The notes under the pieces were generated by a model. It did no database searches, was not told the origin of the DNA, and saw nothing but the letters and a program-made list of their open reading frames with translations. The position numbers and the translations under genes were made by a program. From positions 9,308,828-9,372,827 of the forward strand of contig NC_046650.1 in the NCBI RefSeq assembly GCF_900324485.2: a DNA stretch of 64,000 bases, written 5' to 3'. The stretch is from Mastacembelus armatus (Eukaryota; Chordata; Actinopteri; Synbranchiformes; Mastacembelidae). Positions 1-10,968 of the stretch are shown one piece after another. Within the stretch, counting starts at the first letter, position 1, and the number at the start of each line of letters is the position of its first letter.

Positions 1-1998
1 CACAGAGTTTTGGATTGGGCTGTATGAAGACGTCCTGACCTGGACGTGGTCTCTGTCAGATATGGGTTACTCTGGAGGTGCTGAAGCTGGGTTCAGGAAC
101 TGGGGTGATGGTCAACCCACTAACAAGTCTGGCATCCAGCATTGTGCAGGCATTGGAGTAACAGGTTACTGGGAAGACTTGGACTGTGGCTTACTGAACT
201 ACTTCTTTTGCTATGATGGTAAAACTATGGAAAATATTATTCACACAGATTCACAGCCATTTGGTGGTAATATTAGAACAGGTTAATCTGCATACAACAA
301 CACAATGACATCGTTGGTGCATTCAATGATGGTGCAGCGTTCAAGATGTTGGTGGGCAAAAGACATTTCATTGATGTTGCTGTGGGGAAACCAAATCCAA
401 ATATTGTAAATATTGTATTGTATTGTATTGTATTGTATTGTATTGCTCACTGTATTTTTGGTGGAGCATGATTATATCTGTGGTCACAGGCAGAATTGGA
501 GCACCAGCAACTAAGATTCTCGTGGAAACACCAATGACCTGGGCTGACGCTCAGCGCTACTGCAGGGACAGCTACACAGACCTGCTGAGTGTGAGAAAAC
601 AGAGTGAGAACCAGGAGGTCCAGAGCATGGTGCCGGCAGGACATCTGGTCTGGATCGGCCTGTTCCTAGACACCTGGAAGTGGTCAGATCAGAATAACTC
701 CACTTTCAGATACTGGGGGCAGGGGCAGCCCGAACTAGGAGAGGGTCCCAACTGCGTTTATGTTAACAGGACGACATGGAGCGTGAGGTCCTGCAACGCC
801 ACGTCTATGTTTCTCTGCTACTGTGAGTATTATACAAGTTTATGTGCACTTCATATTTGTGTTCATCTCATTTTTCAACAGTCTCTGATTACAGCTTTAT
901 AAATTTTTATCATCATGAACACAATGTCATTTTAATTCTGGGCTGGTGATTGAATGAAAGGAAAAGGGAATGTGAAAATATCAACTAGGGAAACTGATGG
1001 ACACTGAAAAGTCTTTGGCATTTCACAAACTACAGTTAATTTGTTAGATTATTAAAGATTTGATTTTCTAGTTCACACTTTTTGTCTTTTTTTTTAGACG
1101 AGTCAGTCGGACTGGGCTTCGGAATAGTTTCCATAAAAGGTGGTGTATTAGTAATTGATATAAATGACATAGACTGATGATCATTTTGCCAAAATTTCAA
1201 CTAAACAGTCACATCAGCAAATGTTTTTTAGATCGTAAGACAGTTGCGTTGAAGATGAGTGCTGACTTTGACATGAAAGACCCAGTTTATCAACAGCGAA
1301 TCAGCGAGCAGGTGAGAGAGAGAGATTTTAAGTTGAAAATGATTTGAAAAAGTGTTTGTAACGTCTTTTTCTGTCAAAACAATCCAAATTAAATCAAATA
1401 CAGGTGGATATTTCCAGAGTGGGTGAATAATTGTTACAGCCACTGTATATATTGTTAATAGCATTATATTAGGCAAAATTGTAGCTTCAAAGTTAATTAT
1501 TGAAGTTATAATAATAAATGTTGAGTGATCCTTGTATATGTCTCACAGTTGGAGGAGAAGATGAAAAACTGGGGCATCAGTGATGTTAAGATCGGCTGGA
1601 AAAGTCTAAAAGGACCAATCCCTCAGAAAAGCATCAATTCTGATGTAAGAATTAAATGCCACATTTTCTTTCTTCAGCACTCTTCTGTTAGTTTTTAAAT
1701 ATCTTATTGTAGATAGTGTTGTTTTCTCTCTCCTAGTGTTTAAATCTCACTCTAAGGGACATTTGTTAAATCTTAAAGTGAAATACAACTAACAGTTCTC
1801 CGTTTTAATAAATGCCATAACCTTTAAGATTTAAGATTAACATACATCTATCTGTCTGTCTTTAATTCTTGGTACAATATAAAGGTTAAAATGTCATTTA
1901 ATGTGTTGTTCTACATGTTTACCTGTGGAGGGAGCCAGACTCCAGAGTGTGCGTGTTTTTTTCTCCAGGTGTGTGCTAAGGATGGAGGTGGAATATGA
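1..1998 (+). CDS. C-type lectin domain protein, 5'-truncated by window edge (two CTLDs visible)
   Basis: Likely coding exons are <1-218, 490-822, 1098-1139, 1232-1311, 1549-1644 and 1969-1998; all junctions are GT-AG and in phase, with TGA at 1996-1998. Exon 1 holds most of one CTLD (WIGLY and WEDLDC motifs, conserved cysteines). Exon 2 holds a full CTLD (TWADAQRYC, WIGLF, FRYWGQGQP, final CYC). The last exons encode a charged helical tail typical of teleost mannose-receptor-like small CTLD proteins. The sugar-binding loop reads QPT or QPE rather than EPN or QPD, so calcium-dependent sugar binding is doubtful. The signal peptide and 5' exons lie upstream of the window. The 42-nt exon 1098-1139 is the least certain; skipping it also keeps the frame. 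Family call firm, exact exon set less so; orthology not assignable. Confidence 0.8.
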
Positions 1999-2689
1999 CT
2001 CTTCCTTTCAGACCTGACTCAAACAATGTGGACTAGCGGACTGTGTGTCATGGAGGGGTTGAACAGGGAAAGTGTAGTAAGAGGACAAAAGTTTGTAATT
2101 TGTCATCTTGCTGCAGTAGTATTTTGGTGCAGTATTACTACCTTCTTCTTTTTGCTTTACTACATGTAACTGGATAATAGCTAGTTAACTATTAAATAGT
2201 GTTTAAGGTACTTTGTCTATTTGTTGATTGAATGAACATTTCACTTTTTGAACGAACCATAATCAACTTATGTCTATAATTAAATTTTAAAAGGGTGAAA
2301 CTGAAGTTTAAATTTGTTTAGCTCTCTCATGTCGGACACACTGGATGCAGCATTATGTGCACACAAAAGGGAAGATCTAGATTTAGATGAAGATACAGCT
2401 TTCACTCTGATGTGTGTAAAGCAAATATGAAGCTGCAGATGGCAGCAATGCAGCACTGCAGACAGAAAACACTAAAACAAGGGTGGGCAAACAAATTACC
2501 TTCTTTAACTACCTAATGTGTAGGGACCACTTGTAACCAAATCTGCTTGTTTCTTCCTCATGGCTGCTTGAGTTTTGCATGATATGCCTTAAAAAGAAAA
2601 TCCATGCTCACTCCCAACACACCTTAAACTCCCAGAGTTGGTGAAGGAAGAGGAGGTAGGTCTGTGTGAAAAATCTATGTACTGTAAAG

Positions 2690-2695
2690 AATAAA
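2690..2695 (+). terminator. Polyadenylation signal AATAAA for the first CTLD gene
   Basis: AATAAA lies about 690 bases after the TGA of the first CTLD gene and about 185 bases before the ATG of the second, so it is a plausible cleavage signal between the two tandem genes. Confidence 0.4.
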
Positions 2696-2880
2696 GGACC
2701 ACTGCTGTTGTTCTGACGCTGTAAGCCATTGTTGAATAATGTGTGTTAGCTATTGTAAAAAAATAGAGTTGTTTGATTATTGTTTCTCTTGAGAATGAAG
2801 TGCTTTCTGCAGGGTGTTGTATGTTAACAGTGTTACGAGCTCAGATGTGAGTTATGTGATGTATCATTTTTACACAGATA

Positions 2881-5245
2881 ATGTGGCTTCAAAGTATTAT
2901 CCCCTTCATCGGTAAGCTTTATTAATGATGCACTGGAAAAGATATTTTTTACACTGTTCACCTTGATGGTTGTTAAAAAAAATAAAAGAAAAATCACAGT
3001 GTGTTTTTTTTTTTTTTTCACAGGGATTTTCCTTTTGTTTGAGGGGATCACGACTCAGCTGAGTAAGTACAAGCATTAAGATAATATTATTGAAAGTGTT
3101 TTTATTGAAACAAAAAAGGTTCACCTTTGTGTGACAAATTTTGCCATTTGTTTTAAGCACAAAACAAGTCAAATTCAATCGTACTCAGTACCATAATATT
3201 ACAGCTCTTTTATGTTCAGTGCATTGATCATAACTGGATGTTGAATTTGTTATTTGCAGAAGTGAGTATATAAATAATAAATTAGCTTTTGGCTTCCTTC
3301 CGTAAACTTTTCTCTCCACACTACCAGGTTGATCTTGTTACTCTTTTTTTTTTTTCTTAAGCATAAAGGTCACAATGTAGTTTTTATTCAATCTCTGTCA
3401 CAGAAATGTTTCACTTCTGCAGTAATCCGGGAAACTCCTGTTTGTCTTTGCTGATGTAGTTTATCTTATGTTTCAATATTTTTCTTTTATTTTTCTGTCT
3501 GAAGTATTTAAAAAGTACAATCTCATCAATGAGTCCCTAACCTGGTATGAGGCTCAGAGCTTCTGCAGGTTGAAATACAATGACCTGGCCACTGTGGACA
3601 ACATGACCTGCATGAAAGAGCTGGTGAACGTAACAGGCGGTCAGATGGCAAACACCTGGATCGGCCTTTATAAAGGAGAGGTAAGCCGCTGGATGTGGTC
3701 CGATGGTAGCGGCCCAGTAAAGTTAAGGTGGGGTATTGATCCACTGTACACCACGAGGAATGAATCGTGTGGACAAATACATGACACAGGCTTGTGGGAT
3801 GCCGCGCTGTGTGGAAATAGCAACGGTTATGTCTGTTATGAACGTGAGTAAATGACGCAGCTCTGATTTTTGTCGTAGATAAAAATGTGATAAAATAGCT
3901 TTAATAAACTGGAATCAAAATTCTGATGTAACAACAGTCAGACTGCATGATTTGCTGCTGCTTTCAGTACAGTTTGCAAACAAAGAAGAAAGGCTGTCTT
4001 GTATCTTAAAGTCTGATCAGCTGACTAATACACAACATGGAAATTTTATGCATTTTGATAATGGTGCTTCTTTAGGTGTGGCAGTGCAGTTTTCTTCTGT
4101 GTGAACCATACTTATGTTTCTTTTGAATTAACTTTGGAGCTGAAAATGACCTGAAGTTCACTTTTCCTGTTGGTGTTCTTAGGTCTGAACGATGGCTCGA
4201 TCTATTTTACGTATTACAAAAGAGCAAAAAACTGGGTGGACAGTCTAGAGAAGTGCAGATCTTTGCACACTGACATGGCCTTTGTAAGGAATGAAGGAGA
4301 TAGGTCAGTGATTACTGGTTTACTCCAAACTGGACAAACTCCCAGCACGGCGTGGATCGGTCTGTTCCATGATACCTGGATGTGGTCGGACGGAAGCAAA
4401 ACCTCCTTCAGGTACTGGCTTGGAGGCACAAGGCTTCAGGGCAACTGTGCTTCTGTTGCAGCGCTGCAGAAGGGACGCTGGGTCGAAGCTCCGTGTACTG
4501 ACAAGGCTGCGTTCATCTGCCAGGGCGGTGAGTTCCTGAAATGCAAATTTAATAAGTAAATTTCTAGACATGCAAGTAACAAACATGTAGCAAAAAATAC
4601 GGACATTACTAAAACCTTTACAAAAAGAAAACAATTTGCTGTTATACACATGAATATACAAGAGCAATTTCGTGTTTAGGTGCGTTCCAATGATCACTGA
4701 TTCCATATGATTCTGTGATGCTGCAGGTCTCAAAGTAAAGAAGATAATAATAAGGATCAAGGTCCACTCTGAGGTGGATCTGACTGACTCCACATTCAGT
4801 GATGCACTCCTGAAAAAGGTAAAGGCACAAATAAGAATTAACCCTGAATATATGCATTCTCCATATTCTGGGTGCGAACAACATTGAAAGAGCGAATAAC
4901 TAATGACTACATGTCCTGTAAAAATAACACTAAAGCCACTGTATTTCTGAGCTCTGGAAAATATGTGTTAGCAGTGACAAAAAAATGTTGTGTTTGTTGT
5001 TGTTTGCCTTCAGCTGGAGGCAAATCTGAGACATCAGGGTGTGACTGATTTCAACATGAAGTGGTCCAGATGGACACAGATTGACGTCGCAGAGAAGATG
5101 GGTGAGTGCAGCAAATGGAAAAACAAACTGGGCCAAGCTTTCAGTGCTGTGGTCTTGGGTGTAAGGTTGAAATTCAACTTAAAAGTAACAAAAGTTTGAT
5201 TCTTTTTGCTCATGTTTTCATCTCATTACAGGGGCTAACTGCTGA
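2881..5245 (+). CDS. Secreted protein with two C-type lectin domains
   Basis: Seven coding exons join in phase: 2881-2911, 3024-3062, 3505-3843, 4183-4527, 4727-4818, 5014-5101, 5232-5245, giving 315 residues. The start MWLQSIIPFIG plus exon 2 (IFLLFEGITTQLS) forms a signal peptide. CTLD1 (exon 3) has LTWYEAQSFC, TWIGLYKG and a terminal YVCYE. CTLD2 (exon 4) has WVDSLEKC, AWIGLFHDTWMWSDG and AAFICQGG. Exons 5-6 encode the charged helical tail seen in the neighbouring gene, and the protein ends in GANC. Canonical EPN/QPD plus WND sugar-binding residues are absent, so it may bind protein or be a decoy. No transmembrane segment was seen after the CTLDs, so secretion is inferred. It is a tandem paralogue of the gene upstream. 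Confidence 0.82.
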
Positions 5246-6800
5246 GGAAAGGTGCCTATATCGTTCCAGCTCAACTGCTGGGCTGGGCTTGACCTGTACT
5301 ATGAAAGAACTGAGTGCTTAGTTTAATATTGAGGTTAAGTAGTTTTGTTTGACTACAGATATGAGGGTTTAACCTGACAGAAACTGAGTAAATGCTTTAT
5401 GGTATATTTGTAGTCAAATTCACACCACATAGATTTGCATGCAGTATAAATCTTTTAACCTTCACATCCACTGAAAGTGCAGGGCTACAGAGGCGAGACA
5501 CAATAGATCCAGTGCATCATATATTTTATATACAATATAAAAAAAAGAATATATATATATATATATATATATATGTATACATATTATTTATTTATTATTT
5601 ATTGAGTCCTGTTTTTTGATTAAAACAGTACTGCATCGTAACACTGTGCTTTTGTAGAACTGTCATTTGTACAGGTAAACTTTGAAATCTCTGGTATTTA
5701 TTGTTAAACATTAAAAAATATATATCATACTCTAGTTTCTAAATTACTTATCTTTTTTTTAATCACCAGCTTTGAACATCTGGCCTTAATGTGAAAACAA
5801 AGTCAAAGACAATAACAGTAGTATGTATTATATAATACTGAACTATGTATATGATCACTAATCTGTAATTTTTATATGATCACTAATCTGTAATTATTAT
5901 TCTGAAATAAAAAGGACATTTGTTTTGCAGTGAGCTTTAACATATGCAAACTATGCATGGTCATCTGACTTTATGATGCAGAATATTAAGGGCCAGAAAG
6001 GACAACAAGGACATACACCTGCGCAAGTTAAAAAAAAAGTGACAATATATAAGTTATGTGATCCTAAATGTGTTTTTCTCTATCTGTGCATAAATGTATT
6101 GTGGGAAATGTAGTAAATCTATTTCTTCAGTCATTGATGGAACAATTTATTTTTGTTCATTTGCTTCTAGTCACTGGCCAAAAAAGAGAACTGTGATAAA
6201 AGTGAGAATAATCTCTGAGTTAGATGAATCTTTAGTTTAAAACATTTTCATTTCTGATTTTCAGGTACAGTTGGAAAAGCAGGACATGTGTCAAGTCAAC
6301 ATCAGTTTAAATTTTCTTTAGAGCACTGAAGCTATTACCCACACCCACAGTTACTCATTTAGCCTACTCACTTTTGTTTTACTGTAAGACACACAAGTAA
6401 TTACAAAAGGTATGACAACTAATAAGGAGTTCTTTGTCACAAAAGCTATTCAAAGGCTTATTCATTGTAGGTTATGGAGAAGTGATATAATATACATGCA
6501 TACGTACAGTTTTTATTTCTCAAGTCTAAAATTAAGTGTGTTTAAGTCTACCCTAATTTTTATTTAGGAAAACTCTTATTGCCCTGTTAAGGGAGGTATT
6601 GCATAATTACTATGTTTTATTGTTTTAAAGAAAAAGCAGCTTCTTGCTCCAAATAAGGCTGATGAAAACAGTAAGACAAACCCCAAATCAGTAAGGCTGC
6701 AGGTTTTATTTAAAAGTTAAACATATAAAGAAGAGCAGACATATAGAGTACAGTGTAACTGTTTACTGGAAATCAGTGCATTTATTTTCCAATTTACTAA
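5246..6800. other. Spacer between the CTLD gene and SAMD9-like copy A; start of tandem duplication unit A
   Basis: AT-rich sequence with an (AT)n tract at 5548-5574. From about 5650 it matches 10790 onward; for example the stretch after TTTGTAGAACTG is nearly identical in both. This marks the left end of duplication unit A. No coding exon was recognised. Confidence 0.6.
5548..5574. repeat. (AT)n microsatellite
   Basis: Perfect AT dinucleotide run, followed by a GTATAC interruption. Confidence 0.9.
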
Positions 6801-6809
6801 GTGGAAGGA

Positions 6810-6824
6810 CTTCACTTTCATTTC
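6810..6824 (-). promoter_or_regulatory. IRF/ISRE-like element upstream of SAMD9-like copy A
   Basis: On the minus strand the site reads GAAATGAAAGTGAAG, containing a GAAAGTGAAG core close to the IRF consensus GAAANNGAAA. It lies about 130-145 bases upstream of the TATA box. SAMD9 and SAMD9L are interferon-induced in mammals, so the position fits. Binding is inferred. Confidence 0.5.
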
Positions 6825-6954
6825 AGTGTAAACTAAAAGTAGAACAATCTTGTCTATCAAGTCATTCATACGCTAAATCACCATTCAAGACTCAATGAAA
6901 TATATGCCAAGATAAAGCATGTAGAGTATGTAGGAGGTGTGCCTCAAAGCTCTG

Positions 6955-6963
6955 TATAAATAA
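6955..6963 (+). promoter_or_regulatory. TATA box of SAMD9-like copy A
   Basis: TATAAATAA lies about 50 bases before the donor at 7012/7013 and is conserved in position with the TATA box of copy B. Transcription would start near 6985, leaving a non-coding first exon of about 28 bases that ends in CTCAAACAG before GTAACATG. Confidence 0.6.
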
Positions 6964-6984
6964 CAACCTCATTTTGTTAAGTCC

Positions 6985-7012
6985 TTCAAACAGCTCTCTG
7001 GATCTCAAACAG
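6985..7012 (+). other. Non-coding first exon of SAMD9-like copy A (approximate start)
   Basis: The short segment between the expected start site and the GT donor at 7013 is conserved with copy B (12840-12866). It would splice to the acceptor TTTCAAGCAG ending at 7667, just before the coding exon. The 5' end is inferred from the TATA position. Confidence 0.45.
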
Positions 7013-7703
7013 GTAACATGATTTACATAAAGATTTGTTGTTTTTTTTCTATTGTTTTCTCCTAAATGTAGGGCTGATTGTTATTTGAACATATGTTAAA
7101 AAATATGTTATTTTATCTTCTCTGTCACCAGTTTCACCGTCATAGTTGTCATGTTACTGCTCAACCAAAGGCTGTAACATTTCCAAGGTTTTATTTTTTT
7201 CTTCTTTGCCTGAACTGTGTGTATGATGATTAATGGAGCATCAATCAAACCCCTTTTATCTATGTACTATAATGTCAAAGTGAATTTTTAAAAAATGAAG
7301 TCAGCCATTATAAAATGATTTATAAGTTTTTATAAGTTGATTTATAACTATCTTATAAGTTATTAAGCCAAACGAGTCAGCAAATATAAATGTTATTACA
7401 TCATTTGGCAATGAAATAAACAATCAAACTGCAAAAGCGAGTCCTCTGTAGATATAAATGTGAAGAAATGAAAGTTGTCCTTTTTCTTGACAATAAATTG
7501 GTAATGAGTTAATTAGCTGCATTGGAGAACAAATGAATAAGATTTGGTTTTTAAAAAAATGCTTTACAAAGAGTGCCACTGTAAACCACACATACAGACC
7601 AATCATAACAACAGGAAATATAAACCACATAAAATAAATTGACTGGCTCTTTTTTTTTTTCAAGCAGACCCAAGGAGGAAAAAAACTTTTAATCTTCCTT
7701 TTA

Positions 7704-7736
7704 ATGTGTCTACCAGCATGGAAGGTGATTCAGTAG
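7704..7736 (+). other. Upstream ORF overlapping the start of SAMD9-like copy A
   Basis: ATG at 7704 opens a frame of ten codons (MCLPAWKVIQ) that stops at 7736 and overlaps the main ATG at 7718 in another frame. The same uORF, one synonymous change aside and one residue apart, is present in copy B. It could lower translation of the main frame. Confidence 0.5.
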
Positions 7737-9823
7737 AAACTGTGGCCCCTGTCCTCGCAGATGAAACCTCTGTGGATGAAGATGAGGAGGAGACCACAGA
7801 GGAGTACCAACGCCTTTCTGAAACTATTTCAGAATATGTGAACACGAATAGAAACGCCACCAACACACAACTGTTTTCATTTTTGGCGCTGCTGAATGCG
7901 TACGTTCCTGACTCCTGTCTTTTGATGTCTGAGTGTCAGAAGGTTCTTGGACCACCTGATCCCATTGATGGAGGACCCCCCTTTGATGAAAGAATGAAGC
8001 CTTTCACTGCCTTGATCAACACATCCAAGCCACGCCCTGGTCACGTGTGCATTATTAACTCAGCAACTGCACAGGAAGTTGTGGAGCTACTAGATCAGTT
8101 AGGGATTACTAGGAGCGCTACAACGAAGAATTTCATGTCGTCACTTTGCAGTGATCAGATCCAACCACACATAATGGAGTTCATCAAGGACTTGCTGACA
8201 AAGAGAGAAAAGGTAGTGAATGGTAAAAAGAAGTTCTCAAGGTTGATAGAAGACATACAGAAGAAGAATTTTTACCATGCGGTCTCTGTCTTGAAAATGG
8301 CTTCACTGAAATTCGAACAGAACTTCATGTTCCCCCTAACCCTTTCCCGTCTCTGGTACGTTGGAAAAAACACACCTGACTATGAAGAAGCTGAAAAGTG
8401 GGCACACACGGCCATTGAAAGGGCTCCAAGAAACTCGTTTGTGGCTGACACTCTTGGTCAGATTTACAAGATCCTTTTAATGAGGGAAGCTCAGCAACCA
8501 CTGGAAATCTTAGACATGGCAGATAAGGCCTTGACAGCATTTAAAAAGGTGGAGGAGAAAGCTGAGAATGAAGAAGGTCAAGAGATGGAGGACATTGCAG
8601 GTGCAGTCAGCCTTTCAGCTGTCTTCAACAACAGAGGCCTTTTTGGTTTCATTCGAGTGGCAAAGATAGCCTTTGAGAAACTCAGAGCTGAGCAGAAGAG
8701 TTGGGTCGAAAGCAAAAAAATGGATGTTGACTCTACATTTGACTTTTTTGAGTGGTATCTAACCTACTCCCAGCCTGACATGACAACTCTGGAGCCAGAT
8801 TACTTCTGGAGGGATGTGGCACTTTGTTACAAATACTACACAAAAAAAATGGCAGCCGAATCCACCAGCTTTCCAGGCCTCCTAGATTGTCTCAGTCATG
8901 GCCTTTTCATATCAAAAGGAAGACGTGCTAGGTTTAGGGAGACTGCAGTAGAGAAAGACATATCTGAAATAGGGGCTATACGGGATGGTTTGAAGACCAC
9001 CTACGAGGACAATGATGATGATGTTGCAGTAGCAGAAAGGTACATTCTCTCCAACATTATCTTGAGTAACAAGATGCCTGATTCTCGTGACCTCACCCTG
9101 GTGACAGAGCTCCAAACAATAATTCAGAGATTCCTTAACACAGAAGTGGGGCAAAGAAGTCCTGAGTTCTACCTTTTGGTTCTGCTGCTGTTTTGGCCTG
9201 AGGTGGTGCAAGAAGAGGATGATGAAGAGGTGGAACAACAGACCACTGATGAAAACTGCTTGGAAAACAAATCTTGGGACGATAAGGACAGTGATGAGGA
9301 GCAAGAAACAGGAGGAGAACCTACACAACCACCTCCTGACCTGCAGCAGTTTGTCACTTTCATGGAATCTGCGTATAACAGGAAATACGCCAAGTACCTT
9401 CGAGGCCGTTACCTGTTGCCTCTGTTTTTTCTGGCAAAGGGCTCTGGACTGAGCAAATGGATTCACAAATCAAAGCTGGACGCCATTGTGGAAGAAAAGG
9501 TGGACACCAAACTAGCTGGTACAGACCATGACAACATTATGAAGATGAACCGGATCAATGAAATGTGGATGAATGGAGAAGTGTGGAAAATACCAGAGGT
9601 CAAAGATATCCTTCTTCCTGTCCAGGCAGTCCCATGGCAGCATCCCGTGATCCCACAGAAGCAAGATGAACAGAAAATGTTTGTTTGTGCTGGAGGGGAA
9701 AAAATAGAGGCTGCAATAAAGTTTGAATCTCCAGCACAGAGCCCTGTGCTTTTCTACCTCGGCTTCACCATTCAGGGCCCTTTCATCATTAAAGTGGGAG
9801 TTCCTGGCACATATGGACAGTGA
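7718..9823 (+). CDS. SAMD9/SAMD9L-like protein, copy A (TPR and OB regions only)
   Basis: One coding exon of 701 residues. The frame is open from a GTG at 7706, but the first ATG in frame is 7718, with A at -3 and G at +4. The acceptor TTTCAAGCAG ends at 7667, so 7668-7717 is 5' UTR. After an acidic leader (about residues 1-35) the protein matches the part of SAMD9 that follows its NTPase: FLALLNAYVPDSCLL, FIKDLLTKREK, FSRLIEDIQKK, then TPR-like helices (SFVADTLGQIYKI). It ends in an OB-like strand region with FYLGFTIQG. The SAM, AlbA, SIR2 and Walker A parts are absent. An acidic stretch at about residues 492-535 is missing from the minus-strand relative at 33.8-36.3 kb. Mammalian SAMD9/SAMD9L are interferon-induced antiviral and growth-restricting proteins; whether this short form acts alone or as a regulator is unknown. 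Function is not inferred further. Confidence 0.85.
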   Translation: MEGDSVETVAPVLADETSVDEDEEETTEEYQRLSETISEYVNTNRNATNTQLFSFLALLNAYVPDSCLLMSECQKVLGPPDPIDGGPPFDERMKPFTALINTSKPRPGHVCIINSATAQEVVELLDQLGITRSATTKNFMSSLCSDQIQPHIMEFIKDLLTKREKVVNGKKKFSRLIEDIQKKNFYHAVSVLKMASLKFEQNFMFPLTLSRLWYVGKNTPDYEEAEKWAHTAIERAPRNSFVADTLGQIYKILLMREAQQPLEILDMADKALTAFKKVEEKAENEEGQEMEDIAGAVSLSAVFNNRGLFGFIRVAKIAFEKLRAEQKSWVESKKMDVDSTFDFFEWYLTYSQPDMTTLEPDYFWRDVALCYKYYTKKMAAESTSFPGLLDCLSHGLFISKGRRARFRETAVEKDISEIGAIRDGLKTTYEDNDDDVAVAERYILSNIILSNKMPDSRDLTLVTELQTIIQRFLNTEVGQRSPEFYLLVLLLFWPEVVQEEDDEEVEQQTTDENCLENKSWDDKDSDEEQETGGEPTQPPPDLQQFVTFMESAYNRKYAKYLRGRYLLPLFFLAKGSGLSKWIHKSKLDAIVEEKVDTKLAGTDHDNIMKMNRINEMWMNGEVWKIPEVKDILLPVQAVPWQHPVIPQKQDEQKMFVCAGGEKIEAAIKFESPAQSPVLFYLGFTIQGPFIIKVGVPGTYGQ

Positions 9824-9916
9824 CTGTCACACAGTGAACATTAGCACATCATGCTAACAATAACAATGCTAGGTGAACATTAAAGTCAATAGGGTTTATC
9901 CTCTCAGCATCATGAG

Positions 9917-9922
9917 AATAAA
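9917..9922 (+). terminator. Polyadenylation signal for SAMD9-like copy A
   Basis: AATAAA lies 94 bases after the stop and is conserved in copy B at 16430-16435. A second AATAAA at 10269-10274 also has a partner in copy B (16821-16826). Confidence 0.45.
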
Positions 9923-10399
9923 ATGTTTTTTCTAATAATCATAATCAATCACAATATTATCTTCCAGGTGGTGGTGTCAGACCAGATCACAGTCATATTT
10001 CACAGTTTAAAAATGAGCATTGAGTCTGAATCTGAAGCAAAGAAGAAAATAACAAACTGATTGTTTTTTCCTAAAATATCCTTTTCTCATACAGCCTACT
10101 GGCATATATCCATAAATAGATCGTAGAATTGTTGTATTGGTCCAAATCTTAGGATGGTCTATTTTATGTTGTTGATTCATTCTTCTGTTAAATGTGTTAT
10201 CCACATGTATTCTGACAAGAATCAGTTTGAAAAATATACTGCATGTTGTGAAAATTTAAAAAATCAGCAATAAAATTAAACTTGCAAAATGGATTTATTG
10301 CCTACATTTACTGATTTCTTCATGTTTATTTCTGTACAAGTCTTTCTTTATATTTATATAGTTAACCTATTTATTTCCACATGTATTTACTTTTTTATA

Positions 10400-10790
10400 T
10401 AAGTGTATCAAAATCAGTCAATTCACATTTTCTGGCTTGTAACAAATTTAGAAAGAAAAATGGCTTCAAACAGCAAAAATACAGTCAAACAATTTATTGT
10501 CCAGTTTGGGAATGTAGGAAAAACCAGAGCACAGCAGTATTAACAGTATAAGGACTAATTATCAGCTACTGCCCTGGGCAGCGACCACCCCCCCCCCCCA
10601 GTTGCGGGAGGCGCCCACCACAACCTGTACCTGAGGCCCATCCAGGACCAGACCCACAACATCCATAATCCATGCATCCATCCAGAACCCCCCCCCCCCC
10701 AAGATGGTCGGCCCACATAACAGGAACAATTAATAAGTCATCACATAAGTTTCACATCACATCTGAGAACACATGTTTAGCTGCTACAGC
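10400..10790. other. Junction between the two duplication units, with poly-C tracts
   Basis: The stretch holds two C runs (about 10588-10600 and 10688-10700) flanking a GC-richer segment unlike the surrounding AT-rich DNA. No ORF or known repeat was recognised. Confidence 0.4.
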
Positions 10791-10968
10791 TACTTTTGTA
10801 GAACTGATGATTGTACAGGTAAACTTTGAAATCTCTAGTATTTATTTTTAAACATTAAAAGAGAAATATCATCATCTCAACTACTTATCTTCATTGTTAA
10901 TCACCAGCTTTGAACATCTGGCCTCAAAATGAAAAGTCAAAGAAAATAACAGTAGTATGTATTATATA

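Larger units (their letters stand above)
5650..10400 (+). repeat. Tandem segmental duplication, unit A
   Basis: This unit contains the upstream region, promoter, first exon, coding exon and 3' flank of SAMD9-like copy A. The same order of sequence recurs at about 10790-17245 (unit B). Coding parts are the most similar. The introns differ greatly, and unit B carries extra insertions. The right edge is defined by shared sequence at 10287-10400, which matches 16840-16875 plus 17165-17240. Boundaries are approximate and were judged by eye. Confidence 0.8.

Noticed and set aside
8912-9466. 184-codon minus-strand open frame, with a near-identical one at 15425-15979
   Set aside because: Both lie antisense to the conserved coding exons of the SAMD9-like genes and recur only because those exons are duplicated.
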